NCBI GenBank assembly: GCA_942493375.1
Contig: OW818698.1
Location: 7,564,001-7,628,000 of the forward strand
Direction: 5' to 3'
From: G942493375 sp942493375
GTDB taxonomy: Bacteria; Armatimonadota; UBA5829
DNA: 64,000 bases
Shown here piece by piece: positions 27,014 through 35,737 of this stretch. The position numbers and the translations under genes were made by a program. Below the pieces are notes generated by a model. It was not told where the DNA came from. It saw nothing but the letters and a program-made list of their open reading frames with translations, and made no database searches. How positions within the stretch are numbered: the first letter of the stretch is position 1; each line of letters starts with the position of its first letter.

Positions 27014-27487
27014 CTATTTTTTAGACGGAAGTATTTCCTGCAACAACCCCATTCGCTCCAGTCCGTCCATGGCAAATTTATCAGCTTTGGTCTGTTTATA
27101 TTTGCCATTAAGCCCCTGCATATGATCCAGGTAGTGGCTGAACTCGTGTAAAAACAATGCTACAGCTAATGCTTTAGGATCAGCTAGACATACTTTCCTG
27201 AGTTTCTGATATATAGTCACATTGCCTTTAAGATCAGTCTTTCGATCATAGTCTGAAGTTTTGAAAGTGGTCTGGATGGGATATTTATTGAGTTTATTCA
27301 ACCTGAGCTTTATAAAACGACCGTCCATATAACCTTTACACTGACGGTAATAGGTTCCTGAAGCATACCTTCGGGATGTACTTGGGCAGTATCTGATCTC
27401 TACCACAAGCCCATCAACAGGATAGTCGGTAACTGATTCTTTCAGAGCGTTTTCAAAATCAAAATGAGTATAATTCAGTATCTTCAT
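27014..27487 (-). CDS. Small HExxH-motif protein (putative metallopeptidase or SprT-like fold)
   Basis: 157 residues, no signal peptide. The only clear motif is FLHEFSHYLDH: H114-E115-x-x-H118 with D121 and H122, a zincin-type zinc site, on a helix after a mixed alpha/beta N-terminus. A downstream Asp/Glu third ligand could be in KADKFAMDGLE. Basic throughout. It starts nine bases after the membrane protein gene and ends ten bases before Sir2, so the three are almost certainly one transcript. A zinc-dependent peptidase is the simplest reading; the substrate is unknown. Confidence 0.6.
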   Translation of the reverse strand: MKILNYTHFDFENALKESVTDYPVDGLVVEIRYCPSTSRRYASGTYYRQCKGYMDGRFIKLRLNKLNKYPIQTTFKTSDYDRKTDLKGNVTIYQKLRKVCLADPKALAVALFLHEFSHYLDHMQGLNGKYKQTKADKFAMDGLERMGLLQEILPSKK

Positions 27488-27495
27488 ATATTCTT

Positions 27496-28740
27496 TTAGG
27501 AGTCAAAATTCAACTTAAAACTCTTCCGTGCAAGTTGTGCACCAAGCAAAGAGCCCACCGCAAAGACCAGCAATGGTAACAACATTTGCAGTGACCAGGC
27601 TGCGGCAGCAATAATAGACGTAGTGGAACTGGATTCCCCAGTCTTCATGATAGATACTAATTCGAGTTTGGTGGTCAACACTAGAAAGAGTAATACGACT
27701 ATCTGAAATAGAATAACACGGGCGGTAGTCATCACGAAACCATCCCTGGAACCTTTTTTTACTGCAAAAAGACCAACAATGAAGCCCATGAAAAGCAATA
27801 ATGCTCCTGCCCCGTATTTGACAGGCCCAGGAATAGGTTTTGACTCAATTTTCTTACCATCATTTACGATGGAACTACCGTATAAGTTGCCATTCAACGC
27901 AAATAGTGTGGTTTTCCCTCCACCAATCGACATCTCAGTGTCGGCTTTAGCTGATATTGAGGCTCCAAACAAGACGGAATACACAGCGTTTGCAGTAGCT
28001 GGAACCAACTCTATAAAGCCCATAGGCGAATTTGTTGCTGTATTGCGCGTCATAAACCAGGTGCCGAGTGATAATACAACGATTACACTTATTGTAGCAG
28101 AGAAAACTGATGCTGCACATGGAAGCCAAAAGCCGACACGCTCCGTTGCTGACTTCCTGGTAGTCAATAACCACCAGACCAGGGAACAAGCACACCCAAG
28201 AAGCAGGCCATATACAAATGCAGCAGAAGCAGAAGGAGTAAAGTCTATTGCAGGTAAACTGATACTGGTTCCACTAATCTCCGGGATTGGAACTGAATCT
28301 ATCGGGGCATGTATTATTTCTGCAAAAACAGCCAGGATTAATGCATATAATATACTTGTGACGAGAGTTGCAATAAGGGCTTGTTTGCGATTCTCAGCGA
28401 CATAAATTTTCAGCATGATTGCAAAAGCAATAAAGAGCGCAATAACCGGTATTATTGTCCAGATAGAGTAGGGAAGAACTATTCGAGCAGAGACATTCTG
28501 TTTGGTTCCGGTCATATCTAATATATTGCCTGAACCTGATAATGTGACATGTTGTATTGTATAAACATTCAATGCTGCACGGCTTAAGTCATTACGTGTA
28601 TTTGTTACATCATCTCTACCAGCAAAGAATCCTACATCAGCTTTCGTTAACAAATAACAAGATATCCAGCACAACACACAAGCTACAAGTGCGCCTAGGA
28701 TGCTGCCAACTACCAATCTTACTGTTCGATTACCAAACAT
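27496..28740 (-). CDS. Polytopic membrane protein, unknown function
   Basis: 414 residues from the ATG at 28740 (GGAG about eleven bases upstream). About eight to ten membrane helices, for example LVVGSILGALVACVLCWIS, WTIIPVIALFIAFAIML, AALIATLVTSILYALI-type, AFVYGLLLGCACSLVWWLL and VILFQIVVLLFLVLT. A large non-membrane loop follows the fifth or sixth helix (MSIGGGKTTLFALNGNLYGS). No transporter signature was recognised. It is first in the operon with the HExxH protein and Sir2, so a membrane partner of one of them is plausible. Confidence 0.6.
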   Translation of the reverse strand: MFGNRTVRLVVGSILGALVACVLCWISCYLLTKADVGFFAGRDDVTNTRNDLSRAALNVYTIQHVTLSGSGNILDMTGTKQNVSARIVLPYSIWTIIPVIALFIAFAIMLKIYVAENRKQALIATLVTSILYALILAVFAEIIHAPIDSVPIPEISGTSISLPAIDFTPSASAAFVYGLLLGCACSLVWWLLTTRKSATERVGFWLPCAASVFSATISVIVVLSLGTWFMTRNTATNSPMGFIELVPATANAVYSVLFGASISAKADTEMSIGGGKTTLFALNGNLYGSSIVNDGKKIESKPIPGPVKYGAGALLLFMGFIVGLFAVKKGSRDGFVMTTARVILFQIVVLLFLVLTTKLELVSIMKTGESSSTTSIIAAAAWSLQMLLPLLVFAVGSLLGAQLARKSFKLNFDS

Positions 28741-28767
28741 AATATTATAACTCCACACAAACCTCAG

Positions 28768-28790
28768 CAGACCCGCATTTTACGGGTCTG
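28768..28790 (-). terminator. Hairpin after the ADP-ribosylglycohydrolase gene
   Basis: CAGACCCG / CGGGTCTG, perfect 8-bp stem and 7-base loop, in the 126-bp gap between the ADP-ribosylglycohydrolase gene and the membrane protein gene. Leftward tail CTGAGG is not T-rich, so it may be an attenuator or processing site rather than a classical terminator. Confidence 0.4.
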
Positions 28791-28866
28791 CATATTACAA
28801 AGGCTCGAGAACACTCACCCGTATCATTTACGATCGAGAGTGCAAATACGCGGGTTAGAACTTGAA

Positions 28867-30321
28867 TTACCCGGCCATAAATAAGAGCGGCACATACCCG
28901 ACTGTCGGTCGGCCTTCTGCGAGAATTTCCAGCGTTCCCCGTATCCTGGCTGAAGATATATCATCTGCCAATATTTGGATTTTCATAACACTCGGTTTAC
29001 CGGGACCATACAGATCAGCATGAGCGATATAAGTATGATGTCGATTGCCCGGTAGTGCCTTGATTTCATCAGGCAAATGCCAGATGAGTTCTAGATGGCG
29101 CGAATCAGGCATCAGATTTGTGAGCGTCAAGGTTAACTCGAATGGCTCACCAATCTTCAAGACAGGATCTTTCCCGTAATCCAGAACAACCTTGGTGTGG
29201 GTAAATTCGTATACCACATCGTAACCAGAGCGTGCCCATAAAATTTTTGCAGCAGAGTTATCCGTGTAATTGAACTCCGAAGCGCAGGAAACATCTGTCG
29301 TAGCGCAAGATACTTTCACATTTGTCGGAGCGGATGCCAGCCATGTCGGAAGCAGATCCATAACCTGATCTGTTAAGTTATCACACGTCGGAGGAGGCTG
29401 CATTGAACCTTTATCCAATGCCATAGTAATAATCCTGTCTCCAATTGGCTCAATCCATTCCACAGGAATAGCTTTACGTCCTCGGATTATTCCCAGGATA
29501 GAACCAAGGGTCGCAGCACTGCAATCCGTATCATCGCCGCAATTAACCGCAGTAAGCATGGATTTCCCGAAATCACCTTCGCCATAGACCCAACCCAGCA
29601 TCGCATATGCAACATTTGCCGGTGCCTGGAAATACCCGATATCTTCGCTGTCTTTAGCGATCATGGTTCTGGCTTCTTTCCAGTCTATACCTTTATCATA
29701 GCAATCAAGTGCCATCTTTATGCTTTTAGCTACCCGGCAATCAACTGGTATCTTGGAGAGTCCTATCTTTATAAGTTCGTCCCTATCACTGATCACAAAC
29801 GCCGCACTCTCAACAGCAGCAACAAACATAGCCGCAAAGGTTCCTTCTCCGTTACCGTGGTCAACGCAGGCATCTTCATATGCATATTTAACAGCAAGGT
29901 CAGGGCACCCAGGCGCAAGACATGCCCATATTTCAGTGCGGATCCAGGCACCATTTGAATTGCGCCAGACTTCATTTGCATACATGCCGGAAATAGGAGG
30001 TTGCATGCCTGCTCTCATATTTACTTTACCTATGCCATATTCATTCCAGTAAGGAGGCACATAATTCAACCAGTATTCGCCCAGAACCCGGGCATTTAAT
30101 GCCTTGGGGCCCTGTTCTTGAGCTGCTTTCAACCAAACAAGCTGTAAGTCCAGGTCATCATTAGGCAGCGGTTCACCGGTTGCATTAGTATAGCCTGTCA
30201 CTTCAAGAATTTTATTCTGGCCTTCGAAGGGAGCACCCAGTGTGCCTCCTATATTCTTACCGGTCCAGCAACCATATATCTTATCTCTTAAATCGTCATA
30301 GTTAAAAATAATCTGTTCCAT
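28867..30321 (-). CDS. ADP-ribosylglycohydrolase family protein with C-terminal beta domain
   Basis: 484 residues from the ATG at 30321 (AAGGGG ten bases upstream); a TTG seven codons earlier is unlikely. Residues about 8-315 form the ADP-ribosylglycohydrolase (DraG) domain: DKIYGCWTGKNIGGTLGAP, the magnesium-binding NDDLDLQ, and GDDTDCSAATLG near residue 270, which supplies the second metal site. Residues about 350-484 are an added beta-sandwich (EPFELTLTLTNLMPDSRHLELIW). Family members remove ADP-ribose from proteins, dinitrogenase reductase or nucleic acids, or hydrolyse related glycosides. No DraT-type transferase or nitrogenase is nearby, so the target is unknown. Confidence 0.85.
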   Translation of the reverse strand: MEQIIFNYDDLRDKIYGCWTGKNIGGTLGAPFEGQNKILEVTGYTNATGEPLPNDDLDLQLVWLKAAQEQGPKALNARVLGEYWLNYVPPYWNEYGIGKVNMRAGMQPPISGMYANEVWRNSNGAWIRTEIWACLAPGCPDLAVKYAYEDACVDHGNGEGTFAAMFVAAVESAAFVISDRDELIKIGLSKIPVDCRVAKSIKMALDCYDKGIDWKEARTMIAKDSEDIGYFQAPANVAYAMLGWVYGEGDFGKSMLTAVNCGDDTDCSAATLGSILGIIRGRKAIPVEWIEPIGDRIITMALDKGSMQPPPTCDNLTDQVMDLLPTWLASAPTNVKVSCATTDVSCASEFNYTDNSAAKILWARSGYDVVYEFTHTKVVLDYGKDPVLKIGEPFELTLTLTNLMPDSRHLELIWHLPDEIKALPGNRHHTYIAHADLYGPGKPSVMKIQILADDISSARIRGTLEILAEGRPTVGYVPLLFMAG

Positions 30322-30769
30322 GCCACAAATGCCCCTTTGCAACTAAAAATATAGCGATACTTATGTGTATTATCACCTGCAATTGTACAATGCACTGAAT
30401 ATGTATGCAAGCTGTGGTCAAGTAGAATGCTTCAATAAAACGCAATGTATCGGCAAAACGAATATATATTAATGAAATGATATAGCAAGTATTCTTATTG
30501 TTGCCATGTGCTGAACTTGACAGCGTGTTGGTGAGTTCATATAATGCAGCATACTTGCCATTAATAACAAAGAAATATTATGAGTAAATGAGTGCAAATA
30601 CTTGTTTATTTACTCTCATCAGCTTACCACTTCATCATTTAACGAGTGTCGAGTAGAAAGTTTAGTCTCCTATTTCCCATGTATCAGTGTTAATATATAC
30701 TGGTATAGAGGTTAATTACGCATAAAGCACAATAAGTCATATGGTGTCATCAGACACCAGGATGACATA
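30322..30769. other. AT-rich intergenic region upstream of the ASCH gene
   Basis: 448 bp between divergent genes. It contains the promoter at 30517-30545, a hairpin around GAGTAAAT/ATTTACTC (about 30582-30615) and a small GGTGTC/GACACC hairpin (30743-30758) just before the ribosome site. No ORF with a ribosome site was seen. Confidence 0.6.
30517..30545 (+). promoter_or_regulatory. Consensus sigma-70 promoter with long leader
   Basis: TTGACA (30517-30522), 17-bp spacer, TATAAT (30540-30545): both boxes match the consensus exactly. The next gene begins at 30770, leaving a leader of about 215 nt, or room for a small RNA. Confidence 0.65.
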
Positions 30770-31177
30770 ATGTCGGAGAATATCTGGATGTTTGCTTTAA
30801 ATTTTTATCCTGAATTGTATATGGATGCTCTACTCAAAGGCCGTAAGAGCGCTACTATCCGGCTGGGAGATAAGTCCGACAAATACCGGAGTGGACAAAT
30901 TGTCTGGATCACTACTGGCCGTAAATACCAGGTGAGACAGAAACTATTTACTGCTGTAATTGACGACGTTGTAGTAAAACGGGTTGATGCCCTCGATATG
31001 CGTGAAGTTGAGAAGGAAAATCTTGAGTTTCGCAGCCCCGAGGATGTTATGATGCTTCTCTCACGTATATACGACCATGTTGTTACCCCTCTTGAGATTG
31101 TTACTATTATTACATTCTCGCCAGTACGAGATGATTTCCGTGATGGCAATTCTGAAATTTTTGAACGATGGGTCTAA
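30770..31177 (+). CDS. ASCH/PUA-like domain protein
   Basis: 135 residues. The segment LKGRKSATIRLGDKSDKYRSGQIVWITTG (key residues K28, T32, R34, G36) followed by a beta strand with VIDDVVVKRVDAL matches the ASCH fold, a PUA-like beta-barrel that binds RNA or modified nucleotides. ASCH proteins are linked to RNA metabolism, coactivation and nucleotide hydrolysis (YqfB type). The weak ribosome site (AGGATG) sits right after a small hairpin, so translation may be controlled. It stands alone between two intergenic regions. Confidence 0.72.
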   Translation: MSENIWMFALNFYPELYMDALLKGRKSATIRLGDKSDKYRSGQIVWITTGRKYQVRQKLFTAVIDDVVVKRVDALDMREVEKENLEFRSPEDVMMLLSRIYDHVVTPLEIVTIITFSPVRDDFRDGNSEIFERWV

Positions 31178-31254
31178 CCCGCTTTATTCACCAAGCTCTG
31201 CTTTCGACCGGCAGTAGGGGCGAAAGCGAGCCAATCATGAATAATGCGGGCTAG
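31174..31254. repeat. Family B MITE-like palindrome, copy 2
   Basis: CTAACCCGCTTTATTCACC... to ...CATGAATAATGCGGGCTAG with centre GCTTTCGACCGGCAGTAGGGGCGAAAGC. Overlaps the stop codon of the ASCH gene. Confidence 0.88.
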
Positions 31255-31317
31255 TTTGCAGTTGATTTTCTGATTGCATACACACCATCCGAATGCTCAA
31301 ACTACAGGAGGCCTATA

Positions 31318-33807
31318 ATGACTTCATCAAATACGCTGCTGACTTCTGCGCTTGCCGGCTCGGTAATAGTCATACAACAAAACGCTACACCGACTGAGCA
31401 ATATGCTGCTGAGCATCTGGCTGGACTCTTATATTCTTGTTTTGGTAAAAAGCCTGGGATCAAACATATAGTGAAAAGGGGGGCACTTTCTATACTGATT
31501 GGCCCCTCGGTAGAAGGGGTTGATTTTCCTGAGCACGAAGAAGACCTTCTTATTGATATACGGCCCGATCACATTCTCCTGACAGGTGGTGGCCCAAGAG
31601 GTATTCTTTACGCAGTATACGAATTCGCACAGCATTACCTGGGAGTCCGATATCTGACCAGAGACCATACATACATCCCGTCTACCCTTCCCGAGACAAT
31701 TCCCTGTGAACGTTATGCCCACTCACCTGAATTTCGTTTCCGTTGGAGTTATTACTTTGCAAACTCCGACAATCCGGAATTTGCTTCAAGGATGTTCAAT
31801 AACACAGTCACTCCTGATGAAAAGCTTGGTGGAAATATTGCCCAGCGGCTTATCGGGCACAGTTTTGGAGAGCAACTCCCTGTAGCCAAATATGGTAAAG
31901 ACCACCCGGAATATTTCGCCATGGTTGGTGGAAAACGTCAGGCTGATGGAACAAGACTAGATGCTCAACCATGTTTGAGCAACCCGGATGTCATTCGCAT
32001 AGTTGCAGATTCGGTCATCAAGCACTTCGATGACAACCCTGATGAAATGACCACTTCTGTCAGTGCAAACGATAATGACTACTGGTGCCACTGTGATGAA
32101 TGCCAGGCAATTAATGTCCGTGAAGGCGGGCCAACTGGTTCGCATATTGCTTTCGTTAATGCTGTAGCTGAACTGGTTGAACAGAAATATCCAAACAAGT
32201 TTATTGGCACACTGGCATATTGGCATACCCAATGCCCTCCGAAGACCTTGATAGTGCGTCATAATGTACAGATTCAGCTTGCAATAATCCAGGGATGTTG
32301 TGTCCACGGATACCACAACCCTCCATGCCACGAGAACCAGTTTATGGGTTCTCTAGTAGAAGAGTGGGGGAAGGTAACTGACAATCTTTACATTTGGGAC
32401 TACTACACTAACTTTGGAGCTCTGGATTTACCATATCCCAACATCCGTTCAATCGGCGATAGGGTCAGTTGGTATCAGAAATGGGGCGCCAAAGGTGTGT
32501 TTATGCAGGCAAACTGCGTATCCGATGGCGGAGACTACAGCGATCTGCGCAACTATGTGATCAGCCGTTGTCTCTGGGACCCTGGCCTGGACAGTTGGAG
32601 TCTTGCTGAGGAGTTCTGCAAGCTTCATTATGGAAATGCAGCAACTGATGTGATGGAACACCTGTCGATGATTCACGATGATGCCGAAAAGGCTGATTGT
32701 CATCCAGGTTACTACTCTACACCTAAAGGTCTGGGTATCACTCAGGAAAGTGCAAAGAAAGGCCTTGAGATATTTGCCAGAGCAAAAGCTAATGCAGAAT
32801 CTCCTGATGTGCTTGAGCGAGTATTAAGAGTCTCCAACTGTGCAAACCGTGCTGCTATAGAATCATGCGATATGGTATATGAACATGCTCGATATAGGAT
32901 GGATCTACCAGCATATTTCTCAGGTGTAGTTGATGACTACCTGGAACTTGGCAAACGCTTCGGTGTCGTGCGAGCAGCGGAATCTTTGAAATCAGAGGAA
33001 TACAACGAGCAACTCCTGGCAGCCGCAAATGGTTTCCAGGCCGTAAAGATAGAAAATGATACTTGGGAATTGATTGCACTTCCTGACAATAACACAGAAC
33101 TTGTTCGCATACTGCACAAGCCGTCCGGGCGCGATTTACTCCGTAAACGCTGGATATACTGGGGTATGGACAATGACTATATGAAATACTCCTGGTCAGT
33201 TTGCGAGGAGAAGCTGATAAAGGGTTTTTGTGAATGGGACAAAAAGTTTGCCGGGGCAACACTCTCTGATTCAGAAAAGGATAGTCCTGAATGTAACAGC
33301 GAAGCACTGTTTGCAGGCTTTACCAAAGACAATATATATATCTACAGAAAAATCAAACTCGATAATGAAATCACTTTTACCACTGGTATCAAAAATAACT
33401 CGAATGAGACAAAGACAATCAAGCTTAGTGTTGTTCCCGAATTTGGCACTGGCATAAATACTAACGACTGGGGTGGAGGAGACAGCGATATCCTTGGGGG
33501 ATATGTCTTTGATTCCGGTGAATGGAAACAGTTCAATAAAGGGTGGAATAAAGACCACGGTCCGGAGCTTTCCGTATTAGAGCAAGCCAAAGGCGATAAA
33601 CTAGCATTCTTCAACAAAGAATCCAAATTTGGAGTCTGCATGTATTTCGATCCTGATTGGGTAGAAAAACGCAGGTTCTTCTGGTATCCGTACGTTGGAT
33701 GTGTAAATCTTGAGCTACACTCTGAATCAATTGAGATTCCAGCCGGTGAAAGTGTCCAGTTAAGTTATAGTTTTGGTTTCTTGACAGAGGCGCCAAGACA
33801 GGGATAG
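31318..33807 (+). CDS. DUF4838 protein, largest of the three (829 residues), cytoplasmic
   Basis: AGGAGG lies seven bases before the ATG; no signal peptide. N-terminal GH67-like alpha/beta domain (residues about 10-110) with HILLTGGGPRGILYAVYEFAQ, then the DUF4838 core with WCHCDECQAINVREGGPTG near residue 260 and VWDY-like NLYIWDYYTNF. C-terminal ~300 residues form a beta-rich domain (RILHKPSGRDLLRKRWIYWG onward) with aromatic-rich strands, likely a galactose-binding or Ig-like accessory domain. The family is linked to glycan use; the catalytic residues are not established. Transcribed alone, downstream of the ASCH gene. Confidence 0.75.
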   Translation: MTSSNTLLTSALAGSVIVIQQNATPTEQYAAEHLAGLLYSCFGKKPGIKHIVKRGALSILIGPSVEGVDFPEHEEDLLIDIRPDHILLTGGGPRGILYAVYEFAQHYLGVRYLTRDHTYIPSTLPETIPCERYAHSPEFRFRWSYYFANSDNPEFASRMFNNTVTPDEKLGGNIAQRLIGHSFGEQLPVAKYGKDHPEYFAMVGGKRQADGTRLDAQPCLSNPDVIRIVADSVIKHFDDNPDEMTTSVSANDNDYWCHCDECQAINVREGGPTGSHIAFVNAVAELVEQKYPNKFIGTLAYWHTQCPPKTLIVRHNVQIQLAIIQGCCVHGYHNPPCHENQFMGSLVEEWGKVTDNLYIWDYYTNFGALDLPYPNIRSIGDRVSWYQKWGAKGVFMQANCVSDGGDYSDLRNYVISRCLWDPGLDSWSLAEEFCKLHYGNAATDVMEHLSMIHDDAEKADCHPGYYSTPKGLGITQESAKKGLEIFARAKANAESPDVLERVLRVSNCANRAAIESCDMVYEHARYRMDLPAYFSGVVDDYLELGKRFGVVRAAESLKSEEYNEQLLAAANGFQAVKIENDTWELIALPDNNTELVRILHKPSGRDLLRKRWIYWGMDNDYMKYSWSVCEEKLIKGFCEWDKKFAGATLSDSEKDSPECNSEALFAGFTKDNIYIYRKIKLDNEITFTTGIKNNSNETKTIKLSVVPEFGTGINTNDWGGGDSDILGGYVFDSGEWKQFNKGWNKDHGPELSVLEQAKGDKLAFFNKESKFGVCMYFDPDWVEKRRFFWYPYVGCVNLELHSESIEIPAGESVQLSYSFGFLTEAPRQG

Positions 33808-33820
33808 AAATAGTTACTAG

Positions 33821-33899
33821 ATAGGACTAATATGACAAATAGGACCAATAAGACATGCACTGCCATGTCCTATTGGTCCTATAAGCATATTAGTCCTAT
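33821..33899. repeat. Large imperfect palindrome (ATAGGACTAATATG type)
   Basis: 79 bp. Left arm ATAGGACTAATATGACAAAT... and right arm ...ATAAGCATATTAGTCCTAT, with AGGACCAATAAGACATG/CATGTCCTATTGGTCCT inside. Only one copy is present in the window. It follows the DUF4838 gene, so it may end transcription. Confidence 0.75.
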
Positions 33900-34061
33900 T
33901 CGCTTTCTCTCCCCACAACCAGTCCGAATTTAACAATTCATCGTCCCGGTGTTATAATGTTACTAGTCCGGTTGGCGATATCGCCTCCGGTATTTATGAG
34001 TAAGATTAGCAATGATGCCGCTCTACTGGCGGCTTTAACTGTTTCAAGGGGTGAATTTATT

Positions 34062-34952
34062 ATGGGTGAACAGCAGGTTTCAACTTGGCGAACTAAAGTC
34101 GGCTTGGCAGAGATGCTCAAGGGCGGCGTTATTATGGATGTTACCAATGCCGAACAGGCAAAAATAGCTGAAGATGCCGGCGCGGTTGCCGTTATGGCTC
34201 TGGAAAGAGTCCCTTCAGATATCCGCAGGGATGGTGGAGTCGCCAGAATGTCTGATCCGGAGATTATATCTGCGATCATGGACGTAGTCACTATTCCGGT
34301 AATGGCAAAATGTAGAATCGGCCATCTTGCTGAAGCCCAGGTTCTACAAGCTCTTGGAGTTGACTTTATTGATGAGAGCGAAGTTCTTACCCCGGCTGAT
34401 GACAGCTTTCATGTAGACAAACACCAGTTCAAAGTTCCGTTTGTCTGCGGCTGCCGCGATCTTGGTGAAGCGCTGCGCCGCATAGGTGAAGGTGCTGCCA
34501 TGATCCGCACAAAAGGTGAAGCTGGTTCAGGTAACATCGTTGAAGCAGTCCGGCACATGCGCACTGTTATGGGAAACATCAAGAAAATCGAAAATATGCG
34601 CGAAGATGAGTTGATGGCTGAAGCCAAAAACCTTGGCGCTCCATATGATCTGATCGTTGAAATACACAAATGGGGCAAACTGCCTGTTCCTAATTTCTCT
34701 GCTGGAGGAATTGCTACTCCTGCTGATGCTTCACTGATGATGCAGCTTGGCGCTGAAGCAGTGTTTGTAGGTTCTGGTATCTTCAAATCCAGCAATCCGG
34801 CTGCAAGGGCTAAAGCGATAGTTGATGCAACCACACACTATATGGACTTTAAACTCATCGTAGAGCTTTCCAAGGGACTTGGTAGTGCGATGGACGGTAT
34901 AGACGTCCGCAAACTGGATGAGAGCGAAATGCTCTCCACAAGGGGCTGGTAA
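34062..34952 (+). CDS. pdxS: Pyridoxal 5'-phosphate synthase subunit PdxS
   Basis: 296 residues from the ATG at 34062, preceded by AAGGGGTG; the frame is open for 35 codons further left, without a ribosome site and longer than the family norm (about 294). Hallmarks: KGGVIMDVTNAEQAKIAEDAGAVAVMALE, catalytic lysines in MAKCRIGH and EAGSGN region, and AGGIATPADASLMMQLG. It makes PLP from ribose-5-phosphate, glyceraldehyde-3-phosphate and ammonia supplied by PdxT. Followed six bases later by pdxT, so it is a two-gene operon. Confidence 0.97.
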   Translation: MGEQQVSTWRTKVGLAEMLKGGVIMDVTNAEQAKIAEDAGAVAVMALERVPSDIRRDGGVARMSDPEIISAIMDVVTIPVMAKCRIGHLAEAQVLQALGVDFIDESEVLTPADDSFHVDKHQFKVPFVCGCRDLGEALRRIGEGAAMIRTKGEAGSGNIVEAVRHMRTVMGNIKKIENMREDELMAEAKNLGAPYDLIVEIHKWGKLPVPNFSAGGIATPADASLMMQLGAEAVFVGSGIFKSSNPAARAKAIVDATTHYMDFKLIVELSKGLGSAMDGIDVRKLDESEMLSTRGW

Positions 34953-34958
34953 TTCGGA

Positions 34959-35603
34959 ATGTCCGTTTGTGAATCAGAAATTGATGAACGTATACATATG
35001 ACGATAGAGTGCCCATCTCAGGTTACAATAGGCGTGCTTGGACTTCAGGGAGATTTTGACGCGCACATCAAGATGATTGCACAGATTGATGGTGTGAATC
35101 CACGGATCATCAAACAGCCACGCGACCTCGAAGAATGCAGTGGACTGATACTCCCGGGTGGTGAAAGCACTACTGTTGGTAAACTGATGGAGCGCTACGG
35201 CATTGATGTCGCAATTCGTCATCGTGTATCAGAGGGAATGGCTGTTTTCGGGACATGCACAGGTATGATCCTGCTTGCAAAAGAGATCGAAAACAGCGAC
35301 CAGCAGCGCCTGGGATTGATGGACATTACAGTCCGTCGGAATGCATTCGGTAGGCAGGTTGACAGCTTTGAAACGGATATTAATATCCCGGAGATAGGCT
35401 CTGATCCGATCAAGGCCGTGTTTATCAGGGCGCCATTTGTCACCCAAGTCCGGGGTGATGCACGCATACTCTATAAACTGGACGATGAAAGAATCATTTT
35501 CATCCGACAGAACAAACTATTAGCTGCAGCTTTCCATCCGGAACTGACTGCTGACACCCGTGTCCACCAGTATTTTGTAAACATTGCCAGATGCATAGCT
35601 TAA
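34959..35603 (+). CDS. pdxT: Pyridoxal 5'-phosphate synthase glutaminase subunit PdxT
   Basis: 214 residues. Glutaminase hallmarks: GVLGLQGDFDAHIKMI, GGESTTVGKLME, nucleophile Cys in FGTCTGMILLAKE, and the His-Glu pair in FHPELT. It hydrolyses glutamine and channels ammonia to PdxS. The first ATG (34959) is six bases after the pdxS stop, with no strong ribosome site; a second ATG at 34998 would give a protein starting closer to the usual GVLGLQG position (about 201 residues). The stop codon lies within a family B palindrome. Confidence 0.95.
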   Translation: MSVCESEIDERIHMTIECPSQVTIGVLGLQGDFDAHIKMIAQIDGVNPRIIKQPRDLEECSGLILPGGESTTVGKLMERYGIDVAIRHRVSEGMAVFGTCTGMILLAKEIENSDQQRLGLMDITVRRNAFGRQVDSFETDINIPEIGSDPIKAVFIRAPFVTQVRGDARILYKLDDERIIFIRQNKLLAAAFHPELTADTRVHQYFVNIARCIA

Positions 35604-35680
35604 CCCGCATTATTCATAATTGACTCAGCTTTTACCCCTACTGCGGTCAAAAGCGAAGTTTGGTGAATAAAGCGGGTTAG
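35601..35680. repeat. Family B MITE-like palindrome, copy 3
   Basis: TAACCCGCATTATTCATAA... to ...GTGAATAAAGCGGGTTAG. The centre reads GCTTTTACCCCTACTGCGGTCAAAAGC, opposite in orientation to copies 1 and 2. Confidence 0.88.
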
Positions 35681-35684
35681 CATT

Positions 35685-35720
35685 AAATGGCCTGAACAGC
35701 GATTGTTGTTCAGGCCATTT
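35685..35720. terminator. Bidirectional terminator between pdxT and the PHP gene
   Basis: Perfect 14-bp stem AAATGGCCTGAACA (35685-35698) / TGTTCAGGCCATTT (35707-35720) with an 8-base loop, A/T-rich on both sides, followed rightward by GTTTTCTTC. It lies between convergent genes. Confidence 0.85.
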
Positions 35721-35737
35721 GTTTTCTTCACCTCGTA

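Noticed and set aside
27014..27487. HExxH protein considered as a toxin-antitoxin component
   Set aside because: No partner of typical size or repressor motif; neighbours are a membrane protein and Sir2.
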